Source: CAYPSN01 sp041907025 (GTDB lineage Bacteria; Patescibacteriota; Saccharimonadia; CAILAD01; JADZBC01). Taken from it: DNA of 23,246 bases. Position 1 is the first letter of the stretch, and each line of letters opens with the position of its first letter. This document shows, one piece after another, positions 6,450-14,681 of the stretch. The stretch is taken from contig JAYRIB010000032.1 in the NCBI GenBank assembly GCA_041907025.1, positions 1 through 23,246 of the forward strand. The letters are read 5' to 3'. Made by a program: the position numbers and the translations under genes. The notes beneath the pieces were generated by a model. That model was not told where the DNA came from, did not search any database, and saw nothing but the letters and a program-made list of their open reading frames with translations.

Positions 6450-7658
6450 ATGAACCAAAAACAAGACCATTCACTCTCATTCGAGGAGCTGACTGGTGGA
6501 CAGGGCGACTTTGAGAGCCCTGCCAATCCAGTCCAGCAAACTCCTGTTGTGCCTCAGCCAGAAGCTCAGCTGCCGGTCGGCTACGGCATTGCCGAAATCC
6601 CGCCAACCTATGCTCCAAACGCATTGCCGCCGCAGCCTCATGATTATGTCGCTCCAGTAGCGCCAGCTGGGCTTCCGTTGCCGCAAAGTGTCCAGCAGGC
6701 GGCTATTGTACCCCCAGCAAGTCAGCCAGAAGCGCCGACTACTGTGGAGCACACGAATCACGTTGATCCACCCAAGCATGCCTTGGCGGCACGCTGGCGG
6801 CCGATTAGTTATGCCCTGGGTGGCTTTGTGCTGTTCTTGGTATTATTCAACTTCCAGCTGATCGCTCAACAGATTGGTTACTTTTTGAATCCACCTAAGC
6901 CAGCCGAGAATACCGTACTGCAAGACCCGAACGCTACGACCGCCTCGACGGCGATCGTGCCGCCAGAAAGCGTCATTATCATACCTAAGATCAACGTCAG
7001 CGCACCCATTATCTACGCTGATTCAGCTGCCGACGACGAGGTTATGAAGGACTTGCAGGATGGCGTGGTGCATTATGTGAATACAGCTAAGCCAGGCGAG
7101 GTTGGTAACGCCGTAATCTTTGGTCATTCGTCGAATGATTGGTGGGAGCCAGGTAATTTTAAGTTCGTCTTTGCTTTGCTGGGCAAACTAGAGGTTGGTG
7201 ATCAGATACAGGTCAATTATTCATCGCGCAAGTATGTGTATGAGGTCAGCGAGAAGAAAGTAGTGGCGCCGACTGAAGTGTCTGTATTAAACCCGACGGC
7301 TGACCCGACCCTTACCCTCATAACCTGTACGCCACCCGGAACCGCTTGGCAGCGACTTATTATTGTGGCTAAGCAAGTACAGCCAGCGCCGGGTACAAAA
7401 CAACCGACCGGGGAAGTTGCCGTCAAGCCGCCTCAACCTGCCAAAGAGACTCCAAAGCCTGCTACCCCCACTGAACCGAAGAAGGTCGCCGTGGCCAAGG
7501 TCCAGCCGCTACCTGGAAGTGCTCCCACTATTGGCGAACAGATTACCAAGCTGTTTGGCAATATTGCTAGCTTCTTCACACCACGCTCAAGTGACACTAC
7601 GCCTAAGCCGCCAGCCACGCCAACCAAACAGCAGCCTCGGCTTCCTGAAGTTAGTTAG
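6450..7658 (+). CDS. Membrane-anchored sortase with Pro-rich tails
   Basis: Transpeptidase expected to attach substrate proteins to the cell surface or join pilins. It is 402 aa, longer than usual (about 200-250). Residues 1-115 are a Pro/Gln/Ala-rich cytoplasmic tail, 121-141 a single membrane helix, and about 172-310 the sortase domain outside the cell. The catalytic triad is visible: His226 in VIFGHSSN, Cys293 in TLTLITCTPPGTAWQRL and Arg302. Residues 311-402 form a second Pro/Lys/Thr-rich tail. The start ATG (6450) overlaps the stop of a 4-codon ORF (6439-6453). No sorted substrate with an LPxTG-type signal is seen nearby. The sortase class is uncertain, perhaps D/E-like. Confidence 0.93.
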   Translation: MNQKQDHSLSFEELTGGQGDFESPANPVQQTPVVPQPEAQLPVGYGIAEIPPTYAPNALPPQPHDYVAPVAPAGLPLPQSVQQAAIVPPASQPEAPTTVEHTNHVDPPKHALAARWRPISYALGGFVLFLVLFNFQLIAQQIGYFLNPPKPAENTVLQDPNATTASTAIVPPESVIIIPKINVSAPIIYADSAADDEVMKDLQDGVVHYVNTAKPGEVGNAVIFGHSSNDWWEPGNFKFVFALLGKLEVGDQIQVNYSSRKYVYEVSEKKVVAPTEVSVLNPTADPTLTLITCTPPGTAWQRLIIVAKQVQPAPGTKQPTGEVAVKPPQPAKETPKPATPTEPKKVAVAKVQPLPGSAPTIGEQITKLFGNIASFFTPRSSDTTPKPPATPTKQQPRLPEVS

Positions 7659-7686
7659 GGATTATCCTTAAAGGTTAGTGAGTGCG

Positions 7687-9063
7687 CTAGTCTTGGGTCA
7701 AGCGGACTGTGCGCAGTAGCCCAGATGAAACGAACAGGATGTCTTTGTCGTTATCATGCAGGGCGCCGGCGGTAACGCTATCGCCACGGTCGCTCACTAT
7801 CTGGTCGTTTTGACCGTCATAGTCGATAAAGCGAAGTTGGTTGTTGGCTACAATGGCCAGATGATTATCGTCGTACCAGGTCCAACTCTGTAGGTTGCTA
7901 ATGTTGACCCCAAAGTCGAAACGCTCGGCTTGCTCGAGGTCGTAGGTTTTGAGCTTATCACCCGAATCATAGACGATGCGCTGGCCGTTCTTGCTAATAC
8001 TGAATGCCGTTGCTGTCTTGGACAGCAGCCCAGTTTTTGGCTTGTCATCGCCAGGGTTACGAAAAATTATGAGCTCCTTGGTGGCCGTACTGAGTAGAGC
8101 TAGGTAGTCGCCCGCACGGTCGGTGCTCAAGGCAAGGGTGTAACTAGGGCTCTGTGGCATAACTATGTTAACTGCAGTCTTCTTGGCGGAGTTACCGTCA
8201 ATGCGCCAAAGGGTTGCTTTGGTCGAGTTGGCATCTGGTCCAAGCACGGCATAGATTTGGTTACCTTCTGGCTGCATTGCTACAACGTTTTGAGCCAGCA
8301 CAGGACCGATAGTTTGTTTATCGATGTTGACTTTGCGCAGCAGACCTTCCTGGCTTATCCAGTATAGTTCGTTGTTGTTGCTTGGGTTAAAACTCAGGCT
8401 GCCGCTGGTGATTTGCAGATTGGCGCTGAGGTTTAGGCTGGCATCTTGCCCCGTGATGACGAGTTTTGATACTGATGTACCAGTACGTTGATTGACCAGC
8501 AGCCTCGATCCGTCTGCGTTCACGCTCAGTCCTGTTAAGTCTGTGTCTCCGCTGTTGGGCGGTGGGGCATAGAGCTTGGTGGGGTTTTGGTTGTTGTCTA
8601 ACTGCCAAATTGCTGCCTCTGGCTTGGTGGTGAGGATAAACGATCGACGCTGCTTTTGTGGCTGTACCAGCTCAGCTACCTTATAGTCCGTTAGGTAGCT
8701 TGTGTATTTGAGCTTTTGCGGTAAGAGAATGGCATAGTCAGCAAAGCTGACCTGCTGGGCCTGTACCGTGAGTGACTTCTTCCAGAGCCGAAACTCTGGC
8801 CGAACGAGTTCGATGTTCATAGGTCCAATTGGCGCATTGGTTAGTCGCAGTGGGGTGGCGTATTTACTTTGTTTGCCATTAATGTAGATGTCGGCATTGT
8901 TTGGCTTCGAATCAACCAGCACAAGCCCAGACTCTTTGATTTGGCCAGTCAGGAAGTCGTAGCGGTAGCCTTGAGCAAAGGCAACCAGAAAGATGCTTCC
9001 GAGCACAATGGCAAGGATAGCAAAGATGTAGCTGGCGGCTTTTTGGGTTTGTTTAGAAATCAT
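7687..9063 (-). CDS. PEGA-domain single-pass membrane protein
   Basis: Surface protein of 458 aa. One hydrophobic helix (about residues 9-30, ASYIFAILAIVLGSIFLVAF) anchors it. A PEGA domain follows at about 45-110, with GLVLVDSKPNNADIYINGK and ATPLRLTNAPIGPMNIEL showing the PxxAxVyvnGk and TP signatures. The remaining 340 residues hold repeated short beta-strand blocks (for example NADGSRLLVN, STDRAGDYLALLS, SKNGQRIVYDSG, DDNHLAIVANN), suggesting a beta-propeller like TolB or WD repeats. PEGA proteins occur in envelopes; the ligand is unknown. It is convergent with the sortase gene (28-nt gap) and divergent from the pentapeptide gene. A GAGG lies nine bases before the ATG. Confidence 0.85.
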   Translation of the reverse strand: MISKQTQKAASYIFAILAIVLGSIFLVAFAQGYRYDFLTGQIKESGLVLVDSKPNNADIYINGKQSKYATPLRLTNAPIGPMNIELVRPEFRLWKKSLTVQAQQVSFADYAILLPQKLKYTSYLTDYKVAELVQPQKQRRSFILTTKPEAAIWQLDNNQNPTKLYAPPPNSGDTDLTGLSVNADGSRLLVNQRTGTSVSKLVITGQDASLNLSANLQITSGSLSFNPSNNNELYWISQEGLLRKVNIDKQTIGPVLAQNVVAMQPEGNQIYAVLGPDANSTKATLWRIDGNSAKKTAVNIVMPQSPSYTLALSTDRAGDYLALLSTATKELIIFRNPGDDKPKTGLLSKTATAFSISKNGQRIVYDSGDKLKTYDLEQAERFDFGVNISNLQSWTWYDDNHLAIVANNQLRFIDYDGQNDQIVSDRGDSVTAGALHDNDKDILFVSSGLLRTVRLTQD

Positions 9064-9077
9064 AGTGTAGTGCCTCG

Positions 9078-9106
9078 ATTATAGTCTTTTGTTGGTTGTT
9101 TGTTAA
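9078..9106 (-). promoter_or_regulatory. Promoter for the PEGA protein (TTAACA-17-TATAAT)
   Basis: On the minus strand a TTAACA -35 (9101-9106) is separated by exactly 17 nt from a perfect TATAAT (9078-9083). This is the best complete promoter in the window. The ATG at 9063 is 15 nt further on, giving a short leader of about 8 nt. Confidence 0.75.
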
Positions 9107-9132
9107 TAAAGACGCAACCACATAAGGGTTGC

Positions 9133-9138
9133 TATACT
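9133..9138 (+). promoter_or_regulatory. Extended -10 (TGC-TATACT) for the pentapeptide protein
   Basis: TATACT preceded by TGC ends 6 nt before the ATG at 9145. This indicates that the in-frame ATG at 9100, upstream of the promoter, is not the real start. Confidence 0.65.
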
Positions 9139-9144
9139 ATAGTG

Positions 9145-9777
9145 ATGAAGCCGACATCTGACATGCAAAGCTTGCCCCAAGAAATTAATATAGAGTCCGG
9201 CGGTGAATATACCAATCTGAACATCTCGTCCATGCAGCTTAATGCCGAGGCTAAGAATGTCTACTTCAAGCAATGCCAACTTTTGGCAGTGAGTTTGAGT
9301 ACGTTAAGTTTGCCAGCTTTAACACTCAAAAATTGCTTACTAAGTAATTGTGAGGCGGCTGGACTTGACTGCAATAGCGCCTACTTTGAGCATACGACGG
9401 TTTCGAATTCGCGAACGAGCGGCATACAATTGTATGAATCAAAACAGAAGCAGGTTGCCTATATCGATTGCAAGCTAGATTTGGCTAACTTCAGTGGTTC
9501 GCATCTCAAGCTTGTGCGATTCGAGAACTGCCTACTACAGAACGCCGACTTTACTAATGTAAGTTTTGAGAAGGTTGAATTTATTGGGTGCGAGCTAGAG
9601 AAGGCTAACTTTTCAAACGCCCGGGTCAAGAGCCTTAATCTGCGTAGCTCAAAGCTCGTTGGGATTATCGGTACCACGAGCTTAAAGGGCGCCATGGTGA
9701 CCTACGATCAATTACTAGAGCTGGCGCCATCGCTCGCGCAGGATGTAGGGTTAGTTGTGGCCAGTAGTGATGAGTGA
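9145..9777 (+). CDS. Pentapeptide-repeat protein
   Basis: Protein of 210 aa from the ATG at 9145. The second half has pentapeptide-like A(D/N)(L/F)XX repeats: LANFSGSHLKLVRFENCLLQ, ADFTNVSFEKVEFIGCELEK and ANFSNARVKSLNLRSSKL (about residues 111-170). The first half has looser repeats of the same period. Such proteins fold as a square right-handed beta-helix; some mimic DNA and act on gyrase, others are structural. No membrane segment or signal peptide is present, so it is probably cytoplasmic. It is transcribed divergently from the PEGA gene and stands alone before murA. The function is not assignable. Confidence 0.8.
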   Translation: MKPTSDMQSLPQEINIESGGEYTNLNISSMQLNAEAKNVYFKQCQLLAVSLSTLSLPALTLKNCLLSNCEAAGLDCNSAYFEHTTVSNSRTSGIQLYESKQKQVAYIDCKLDLANFSGSHLKLVRFENCLLQNADFTNVSFEKVEFIGCELEKANFSNARVKSLNLRSSKLVGIIGTTSLKGAMVTYDQLLELAPSLAQDVGLVVASSDE

Positions 9778-9808
9778 CAGTAGGACCACTGGCGTCTTGC
9801 GCATATGA

Positions 9809-9850
9809 TAGAATGAGAACCAACCAACCAACCAACTAACGTCACAGGAG
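9809..9850 (+). promoter_or_regulatory. murA promoter and leader: TGA-TAGAAT, AACC repeats, AGGAG
   Basis: An extended -10 (TGA then TAGAAT, 9809-9814) is followed by a leader of about 35 nt. The leader contains four tandem AACC units plus AACT (9818-9837), then AGGAG (9846-9850) five bases before the ATG at 9856. This is the clearest Shine-Dalgarno-led gene in the window. The G-poor AAC-rich leader should stay single-stranded and may aid ribosome loading. Confidence 0.65.
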
Positions 9851-9855
9851 CATAT

Positions 9856-11112
9856 ATGTCAAAGCTGATCGTTGAAGGGCCAACGCAGTTGCACGGCAAA
9901 ATCCGTGTCGCTGGGAGTAAGAACCATGTGCTACCGATGATGGCAGCGTGTTTGTTGGTTGATGGTGCAACGGTGCTCCATAATGTTCCTCATATATCCG
10001 ATGTAGATGTCATGATCGACATCTTTGCAGAGCTGGGCGTGACGGTGCAGCGTGATGGTACGACACTCCACATTGATGCTCGCGGTTTGCGTGAGGTTAA
10101 GGGTTTTTTGCAGGACGCACGGCGTATGCGGGCTTCGGTGCTCGTATTGGGTGGTGCGATCGGTCGCTTAGAACGTGTGGCCATAGCTCAACCTGGCGGC
10201 GACATTATCGGTGCGCGCTCGCTTGGCGTGCACGGCAAAATCTTTGAAGCTCTGGGCTTTGCTATGCAGACTACTGACGATGGGGTAGAAACGAGCGGAC
10301 GCCGTAGCGGTAGTCATACCCTCAATGCCGAGCGGGGTGTAACGCCGACTGAGAACGCGATCCTTGCTTCGGTACTGGGCGAAGGCATCACCACGATCCG
10401 CTTGGCGGCCTGTGAGCCTCATGTAGCATCACTCTGCGACTTCCTTAATTCCCTCGGCGCTAAGATATCAGGCGTCGGTAGTTATGTGCTGACAATCGAG
10501 GGGGTAGAGCGTCTCCATGAGGGTGAAGGTGTTATTATTCCAGATCAACTTGAGGCCGGTACACTTGCCATTGCGGTAGCCGCCAGTAAGGGCCATGTAG
10601 TTATAGAGGAATTTGTGGCCGAGGATCATGACATGTTGCTGCTGAAGTTCAGCGAGATGGGAGTTAATTACGACATGCTTGACGCTAGGACGATCGAGAT
10701 TAAACCATCTGATGAGCTTAAGGCTGTCAATATTCAGACCCAACCGTACCCAGGGCTGCCAAGTGACTTGCAAGCACCGTTTGCAGTACTTATGACCCAG
10801 GCGAAAGGCAAATCGGAGATCTTTGAGATTATGTATGAAGGTCGGCTTAACTACTTGTTTGAACTGCAGCGTATGGGGGCGGAGACGAGTATTCGCGATC
10901 CGCATGTCGGACAGATCGAGGGCCCAACCCGCTTACACGGCACGGAGCTCATTAGCTTTGACATACGGGCCGGCGCGACAATTCTGATTGCTGCGCTGAT
11001 TGCCGAGGGCACCACCACGATTGACCGCGTCGAGCATATTGACCGAGGCTACGAATTCTTTGATAAACGCTTGGCCTTACTCGGCGCAAGCATGAAGCGA
11101 GTCGAGGAGTAA
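9856..11112 (+). CDS. murA: UDP-N-acetylglucosamine 1-carboxyvinyltransferase (MurA, Asp-type)
   Basis: First committed step of peptidoglycan synthesis: transfers enolpyruvate from PEP to UDP-GlcNAc in the cytoplasm. It is 418 aa, the normal length. Visible active-site residues are Lys22-Asn23 (VAGSKNHVLPM), Asp304 (YPGLPSDLQ), Arg371 (FDIRAGA) and Arg397 (HIDRGYE). The loop residue that is Cys115 in E. coli is Asp116 here (AQPGGDIIGARSLGVH; codon 10201-10203). Asp in this position is known in mycobacterial and chlamydial MurA and gives intrinsic fosfomycin resistance. The following family Arg-Pro is Arg-Ser. It has its own promoter and AGGAG site, and mreB follows 142 nt later. Confidence 0.97.
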   Translation: MSKLIVEGPTQLHGKIRVAGSKNHVLPMMAACLLVDGATVLHNVPHISDVDVMIDIFAELGVTVQRDGTTLHIDARGLREVKGFLQDARRMRASVLVLGGAIGRLERVAIAQPGGDIIGARSLGVHGKIFEALGFAMQTTDDGVETSGRRSGSHTLNAERGVTPTENAILASVLGEGITTIRLAACEPHVASLCDFLNSLGAKISGVGSYVLTIEGVERLHEGEGVIIPDQLEAGTLAIAVAASKGHVVIEEFVAEDHDMLLLKFSEMGVNYDMLDARTIEIKPSDELKAVNIQTQPYPGLPSDLQAPFAVLMTQAKGKSEIFEIMYEGRLNYLFELQRMGAETSIRDPHVGQIEGPTRLHGTELISFDIRAGATILIAALIAEGTTTIDRVEHIDRGYEFFDKRLALLGASMKRVEE

Positions 11113-11242
11113 CGATGCAGATCTCGGTTGCTGACTCATCTTGTGTACAGCTGTTTGCTGCGCTTGCTTATGATGCTTGAGCACGAGCTTTTAATTGGCT
11201 ACGAAAGATGGTTTAAGCTCGCTCAGGACCCCGAAAGTTTGC
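11113..11242. other. Intergenic region between murA and mreB
   Basis: About 130 nt with no convincing ORF or terminator. A 7-nt inverted repeat CGAGCTT/AAGCTCG with a loop of about 24 nt is present, but it is not followed by a T-run. Confidence 0.4.
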
Positions 11243-11248
11243 TAGAAT
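11243..11248 (+). promoter_or_regulatory. Extended -10 (TGC-TAGAAT) for mreB
   Basis: TAGAAT preceded by TGC ends 6 nt before the mreB ATG at 11255, predicting leaderless transcription of the mreB-glycan operon. Confidence 0.65.
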
Positions 11249-11254
11249 AGAGAC

Positions 11255-12262
11255 ATGTTTAAAAAACGCATCGCGATAGACCTTGGTACTGCCAACACAT
11301 TGGTCTACATACCTAAAAAGGGGATAGTTGCCAACGAGCCATCGGTGGTAGCCGTGAGCGTGGATGATAACCGCATCGTGGCGATTGGTAACGAAGCCCG
11401 CGAGATGCTCGGTCGCACCCCAGATATCATAACTGCCTCCAAGCCGCTCAAAGACGGCGTGATTGCTGATTATCGCATCACCCAGGCCATGCTACGACAC
11501 TTTATCGACAAGGTTAGTGGCAACTTTCGGCTTGGACGACCAGAGCTGATGATTAGCGTACCAGCTGGCGTTACCTCAACCGAGCGTCGGGCGGTGATTG
11601 ATGCCGCCTCGGCAGCAGGAGCCAAGCGCACCTACATTATCCGCGAGCCGGTCGCGGCAGCGATTGGTGCTGGCGTGCCCATTGCGGCCCCGGCTGGGAA
11701 CTTGGTGGTCGACATTGGTGGCGGTACTACCGAAGTTGCCATCATCTCACTCGGAGGCATTGTGGCCCAAAACAGTGTGCGTATGGGGGGCGAGAAGATC
11801 GACCAAGCAATTGCTGACTATATTCGCAAAAAGTACAGTTTAATTGTGGGCGACCAGACGGCCGAAGAGATTAAGAAGGAGATTGGCAGTGCCTTGCCGC
11901 TCGACAAGCCGATGATCATGCAAATTCGTGGTCGCGATATGGTAGCTGGACTACCCAAGACTATCACGCTCAACTCTACTGAGATTACCGAGGCCATTGC
12001 CGATCCACTGGATGCAATTATTCTAGCTGTGCGCGCCGTGCTAGAACAAACCCCACCGGAACTCTCTAGCGATATTATTGACCGCGGTATGGTCATGACG
12101 GGCGGCGGTGCCTTGCTGCGCAACATTGATAAGCTGATGACCAAGGTGACGGGCGTACCGAGCTACATTGCTGAGGAGCCACTGCTGTGCGTGGCGCGCG
12201 GTACCGGCATTGCTCTCGAGAACCTTGATGATTATATGAGGAGCGTAATAAGTAACCGATGA
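11255..12262 (+). CDS. mreB: Rod shape-determining protein MreB (actin homologue)
   Basis: Actin-like ATPase that forms membrane-bound filaments guiding cell-wall synthesis. It is 335 aa, the normal length. The phosphate-1 loop DLGTANT is at 9-15, the connecting segment REPVAAAIGAG at 130-140, the phosphate-2 loop DIGGGTTE at 153-160, and the adenosine loop MTGGGALL near 276-283. No mreC or mreD follows; the next genes are a glycan ligase/polymerase and two glycosyltransferases, which suggests that surface-glycan assembly is made together with the cytoskeleton. The last 4 nt (ATGA) overlap the next start. Confidence 0.97.
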   Translation: MFKKRIAIDLGTANTLVYIPKKGIVANEPSVVAVSVDDNRIVAIGNEAREMLGRTPDIITASKPLKDGVIADYRITQAMLRHFIDKVSGNFRLGRPELMISVPAGVTSTERRAVIDAASAAGAKRTYIIREPVAAAIGAGVPIAAPAGNLVVDIGGGTTEVAIISLGGIVAQNSVRMGGEKIDQAIADYIRKKYSLIVGDQTAEEIKKEIGSALPLDKPMIMQIRGRDMVAGLPKTITLNSTEITEAIADPLDAIILAVRAVLEQTPPELSSDIIDRGMVMTGGGALLRNIDKLMTKVTGVPSYIAEEPLLCVARGTGIALENLDDYMRSVISNR

Positions 12263-13569
12263 AGCAGCTCGCGCAGGCTGGCAAAGATAGGCTGGAGCGA
12301 GTCGCTCGACTTTGCACACTCGCCTTGTTGGTCGGCATGCCGTTTCATGCCTTTGTGGTGATTGTGCTGGGTAGCGTCACTGGCTACCAGTCGTTTTTCC
12401 AGGCTTGGAAGGAGGTGCTTAGTATAGTCCTGCTCTCAAGCGGGCTGGTTCTATTTGCCTCAATGAGTCGCTCCAAGCAGCGCGTTTATGTGACGCCAGC
12501 TAACATACTTGTCCTCGTTATTATCGGCCTAAGCCTCGTGCTCACTTTAGCGTACGGCGTAGAGTTGGTGCCAGCCGTGTTTGGCATAAAAGTCGTTTTG
12601 TTACCACTCGTCCTATATCTGGGAGTGCAGTTGGCCCGAGCTCATATTAATCAGGATCAGCTCATGCGAATTATTTTGTGGCCGAGCTACGCAGTGGCCA
12701 GCCTCGCGCTGTTGCAGGAGTTCTTCATCCCTTTAAGCTGGTGGACGAGCCTTGGTTACAATAGCTCGACGATCCTGCCTCTACAGCTAGTTGACCCGGC
12801 AGTGAAAAGTATCCGTGCCTTCGCCACGCTCGGCGGACCAAATCAACTTGGTGCCTACTTGGTGCTACCAACAGTCTTGGGCGCTGTGCTGGCAGTCAAG
12901 ACGAAGCGTTGGCCCTATGCGCTTGGCAGCATACTGACCTTCGGTGGGCTGGTTGTATCGTTCTCGCGCAGTGCCTGGCTCGGTTTGGTCGTAGCGGCTA
13001 TTGCTGGCGTGTTATTGCTTGGTAATAAGCTGGTGCGACTCTTTACGATTGGCCTGGTTAGCGCGGCGATGGTTACGTTTATCGTTTCGGCTTCTATGTT
13101 GCCGCGGTATTTGCAAGATACCCAATTACAGTACTTCTTGCTCCACGGCCGTTATAGTGATACCCAACAGATTGAGGGTTCGGACGTGGGTAGAAACAGC
13201 GCCCAACAGCAAGCCCTCACTACCATCGCCCGCGAGCCCTGGGGGCACGGGTTGGGTACAGCTGGGCCCGCGAGCTTTAGGGCCGTACAGCCATTTATTA
13301 CGGAGAGTTGGTATTTGCAGATTGGTTTAGAGCTCGGCATATTAGGTCTTGGCTTATTCCTGGCCTTCTTCGGTGTAGAGCTATTTGCACTGGCTAAAAT
13401 GGCGACGCCTTTTAGTCTGGCGCTGGCCGCTAGTGTCATTGGCTTGATGGTCACCAACGTGTTCTTGCATGCCTGGGCAGACAGTACGCTTGGGATTATG
13501 ATCTTTACGCTCCTTGGCATCATGGCCTATGAGAGGACGCGCGGGGCAAAGAAGGCAGAAGAATTATGA
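12259..13569 (+). CDS. O-antigen ligase/polymerase-like (Wzy_C/WaaL) membrane protein
   Basis: Polytopic membrane protein of 436 aa with about 11-12 hydrophobic helices. The Wzy_C/WaaL signature is recognisable: SFSRSAWLGLVVAAIAGVLL near residues 234-253, then a long external loop with WGHGLGTAGPASF near 329-341 and SWYLQIGLELGILGLGLF near 352-369. Members either polymerise sugar repeat units or transfer glycan from a lipid carrier to an acceptor. Which of the two it does here cannot be told; without an LPS core, ligation to another acceptor or polymerisation is likely. It shares 4-nt overlaps with mreB upstream and the GT4 gene downstream. Confidence 0.85.
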   Translation: MKQLAQAGKDRLERVARLCTLALLVGMPFHAFVVIVLGSVTGYQSFFQAWKEVLSIVLLSSGLVLFASMSRSKQRVYVTPANILVLVIIGLSLVLTLAYGVELVPAVFGIKVVLLPLVLYLGVQLARAHINQDQLMRIILWPSYAVASLALLQEFFIPLSWWTSLGYNSSTILPLQLVDPAVKSIRAFATLGGPNQLGAYLVLPTVLGAVLAVKTKRWPYALGSILTFGGLVVSFSRSAWLGLVVAAIAGVLLLGNKLVRLFTIGLVSAAMVTFIVSASMLPRYLQDTQLQYFLLHGRYSDTQQIEGSDVGRNSAQQQALTTIAREPWGHGLGTAGPASFRAVQPFITESWYLQIGLELGILGLGLFLAFFGVELFALAKMATPFSLALAASVIGLMVTNVFLHAWADSTLGIMIFTLLGIMAYERTRGAKKAEEL

Positions 13570-14681
13570 AGGTGGCATTAGTACATGATTGGCTGGGGGA
13601 GCGGATCGGTGGCGCTGAGCAGGTATTCTTTGAATTGGCCGCACACTACCCAGAAGCTGATTTATTTTCTCTTACCTATAACCAAAAGAAGTTTGCACCC
13701 TATTTGGGACTTAGACCGGTCACGACGAGCTTCCTGAACCGGCTCCCACGCTTCTTTAAGCAGCGACCAACTCTGCTGCTTCCGCTGATGCGCCGAGCGG
13801 TCTTAGGATTGAAGTTTAAGGGCTATGATTTGGTAATAACGAACTCAACTGCTTGGGTTAAAAACATCAACGTGCCCGAAGGCACAAAACATTTAAGTTA
13901 TTGCCATTCACCAGCCAGAATGCTGTGGGATAGCTGGCCAAAGTACCTCGAGTCGCAGCACATCGGGCCGTTTAAGCTTGGCCCTGTCAGCCGTTTCCTT
14001 ATCACATGCTGGGCTTCGCGGTTACGCTTGTGGGACTTTTATGCTACTGAGCGAATCGATCTACTGCTCGGCAACAGCAACTACATTGCTGAGCGCATCC
14101 GTAAGTACTACGGCCGCACAGCTTCAGTTCTGTACCCGCCGGTCGAGCAGTTAGACGCAGCTAGTCATGCGCGGCGTAGTGACTACTACCTGGTGCTGTC
14201 GGTATTGAGTCGTTATAAGCAGATTGACGTGGTCATTGAGGCTTTCAAAGCCAGCTCACGTCAGTTGATCGTAGCTGGCGATGGACCAGATCGTAGCCGA
14301 CTAGAGGCCTTAGCTGATGGTGCGCCCAACATCCACTTCGAAGGTCGGGTGAGCGCGTTACGCAAGCAGGAACTCATGGCCGAGGCTCGGGGCTTTATCT
14401 TCCCTGGCATAGAAGACTTTGGTATTACACCAGTTGAGGCCATGATGGTGGGTACGCCAGTGATTGCGCTGGGTGCAGGCGGTCTCAGGGAGACGGTGCA
14501 AGAGGGGTTATCTGGGCATTTTTACCATGCTGCGACCGCCGCTGCATTGCGCGCAGCCATCGAGGACTGTGACGACGTAACCTGGGATAGAGCAAAAATT
14601 CGAGCCTCGGCCGAGAAGTTTAGCAAAGCCACATTCTTGCAAAATCTTGATCGTTATGTCGATGAGGTGCGCTCAGCGTGA
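13566..14681 (+). CDS. GT4-family glycosyltransferase
   Basis: Cytoplasmic GT-B enzyme of 371 aa, predicted to add a sugar from a nucleotide-sugar to a lipid-linked or polysaccharide acceptor with retention. The N-terminal VALVHDWLGERIGGAEQVF is the acceptor-side glycine-rich loop. In the C-terminal half are VAGDGPDRSRLE, IHFEGRVS and the EX7E pair Glu283/Glu291 (FPGIEDFGITPVEAMMVGTP). It resembles WbaZ/RfaB-type mannosyltransferases, but the sugar cannot be assigned. It overlaps the ligase-like gene and the WecG-like gene by 4 nt each. Confidence 0.9.
   Translation: MKVALVHDWLGERIGGAEQVFFELAAHYPEADLFSLTYNQKKFAPYLGLRPVTTSFLNRLPRFFKQRPTLLLPLMRRAVLGLKFKGYDLVITNSTAWVKNINVPEGTKHLSYCHSPARMLWDSWPKYLESQHIGPFKLGPVSRFLITCWASRLRLWDFYATERIDLLLGNSNYIAERIRKYYGRTASVLYPPVEQLDAASHARRSDYYLVLSVLSRYKQIDVVIEAFKASSRQLIVAGDGPDRSRLEALADGAPNIHFEGRVSALRKQELMAEARGFIFPGIEDFGITPVEAMMVGTPVIALGAGGLRETVQEGLSGHFYHAATAAALRAAIEDCDDVTWDRAKIRASAEKFSKATFLQNLDRYVDEVRSA

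Noticed and set aside
6263..6526. The 280-aa reading frame on minus starting at 6526 as one long protein
   Set aside because: Its first 88 codons cross the tRNA-Leu gene and its promoter. The hydrophobic protein begins at the ATG at 6262, which has a GAGGG ribosome site.
11172..11222. Inverted repeat CGAGCTT/AAGCTCG between murA and mreB as a terminator
   Set aside because: The loop is about 24 nt and no T-run follows, so it is not convincing as an intrinsic terminator.
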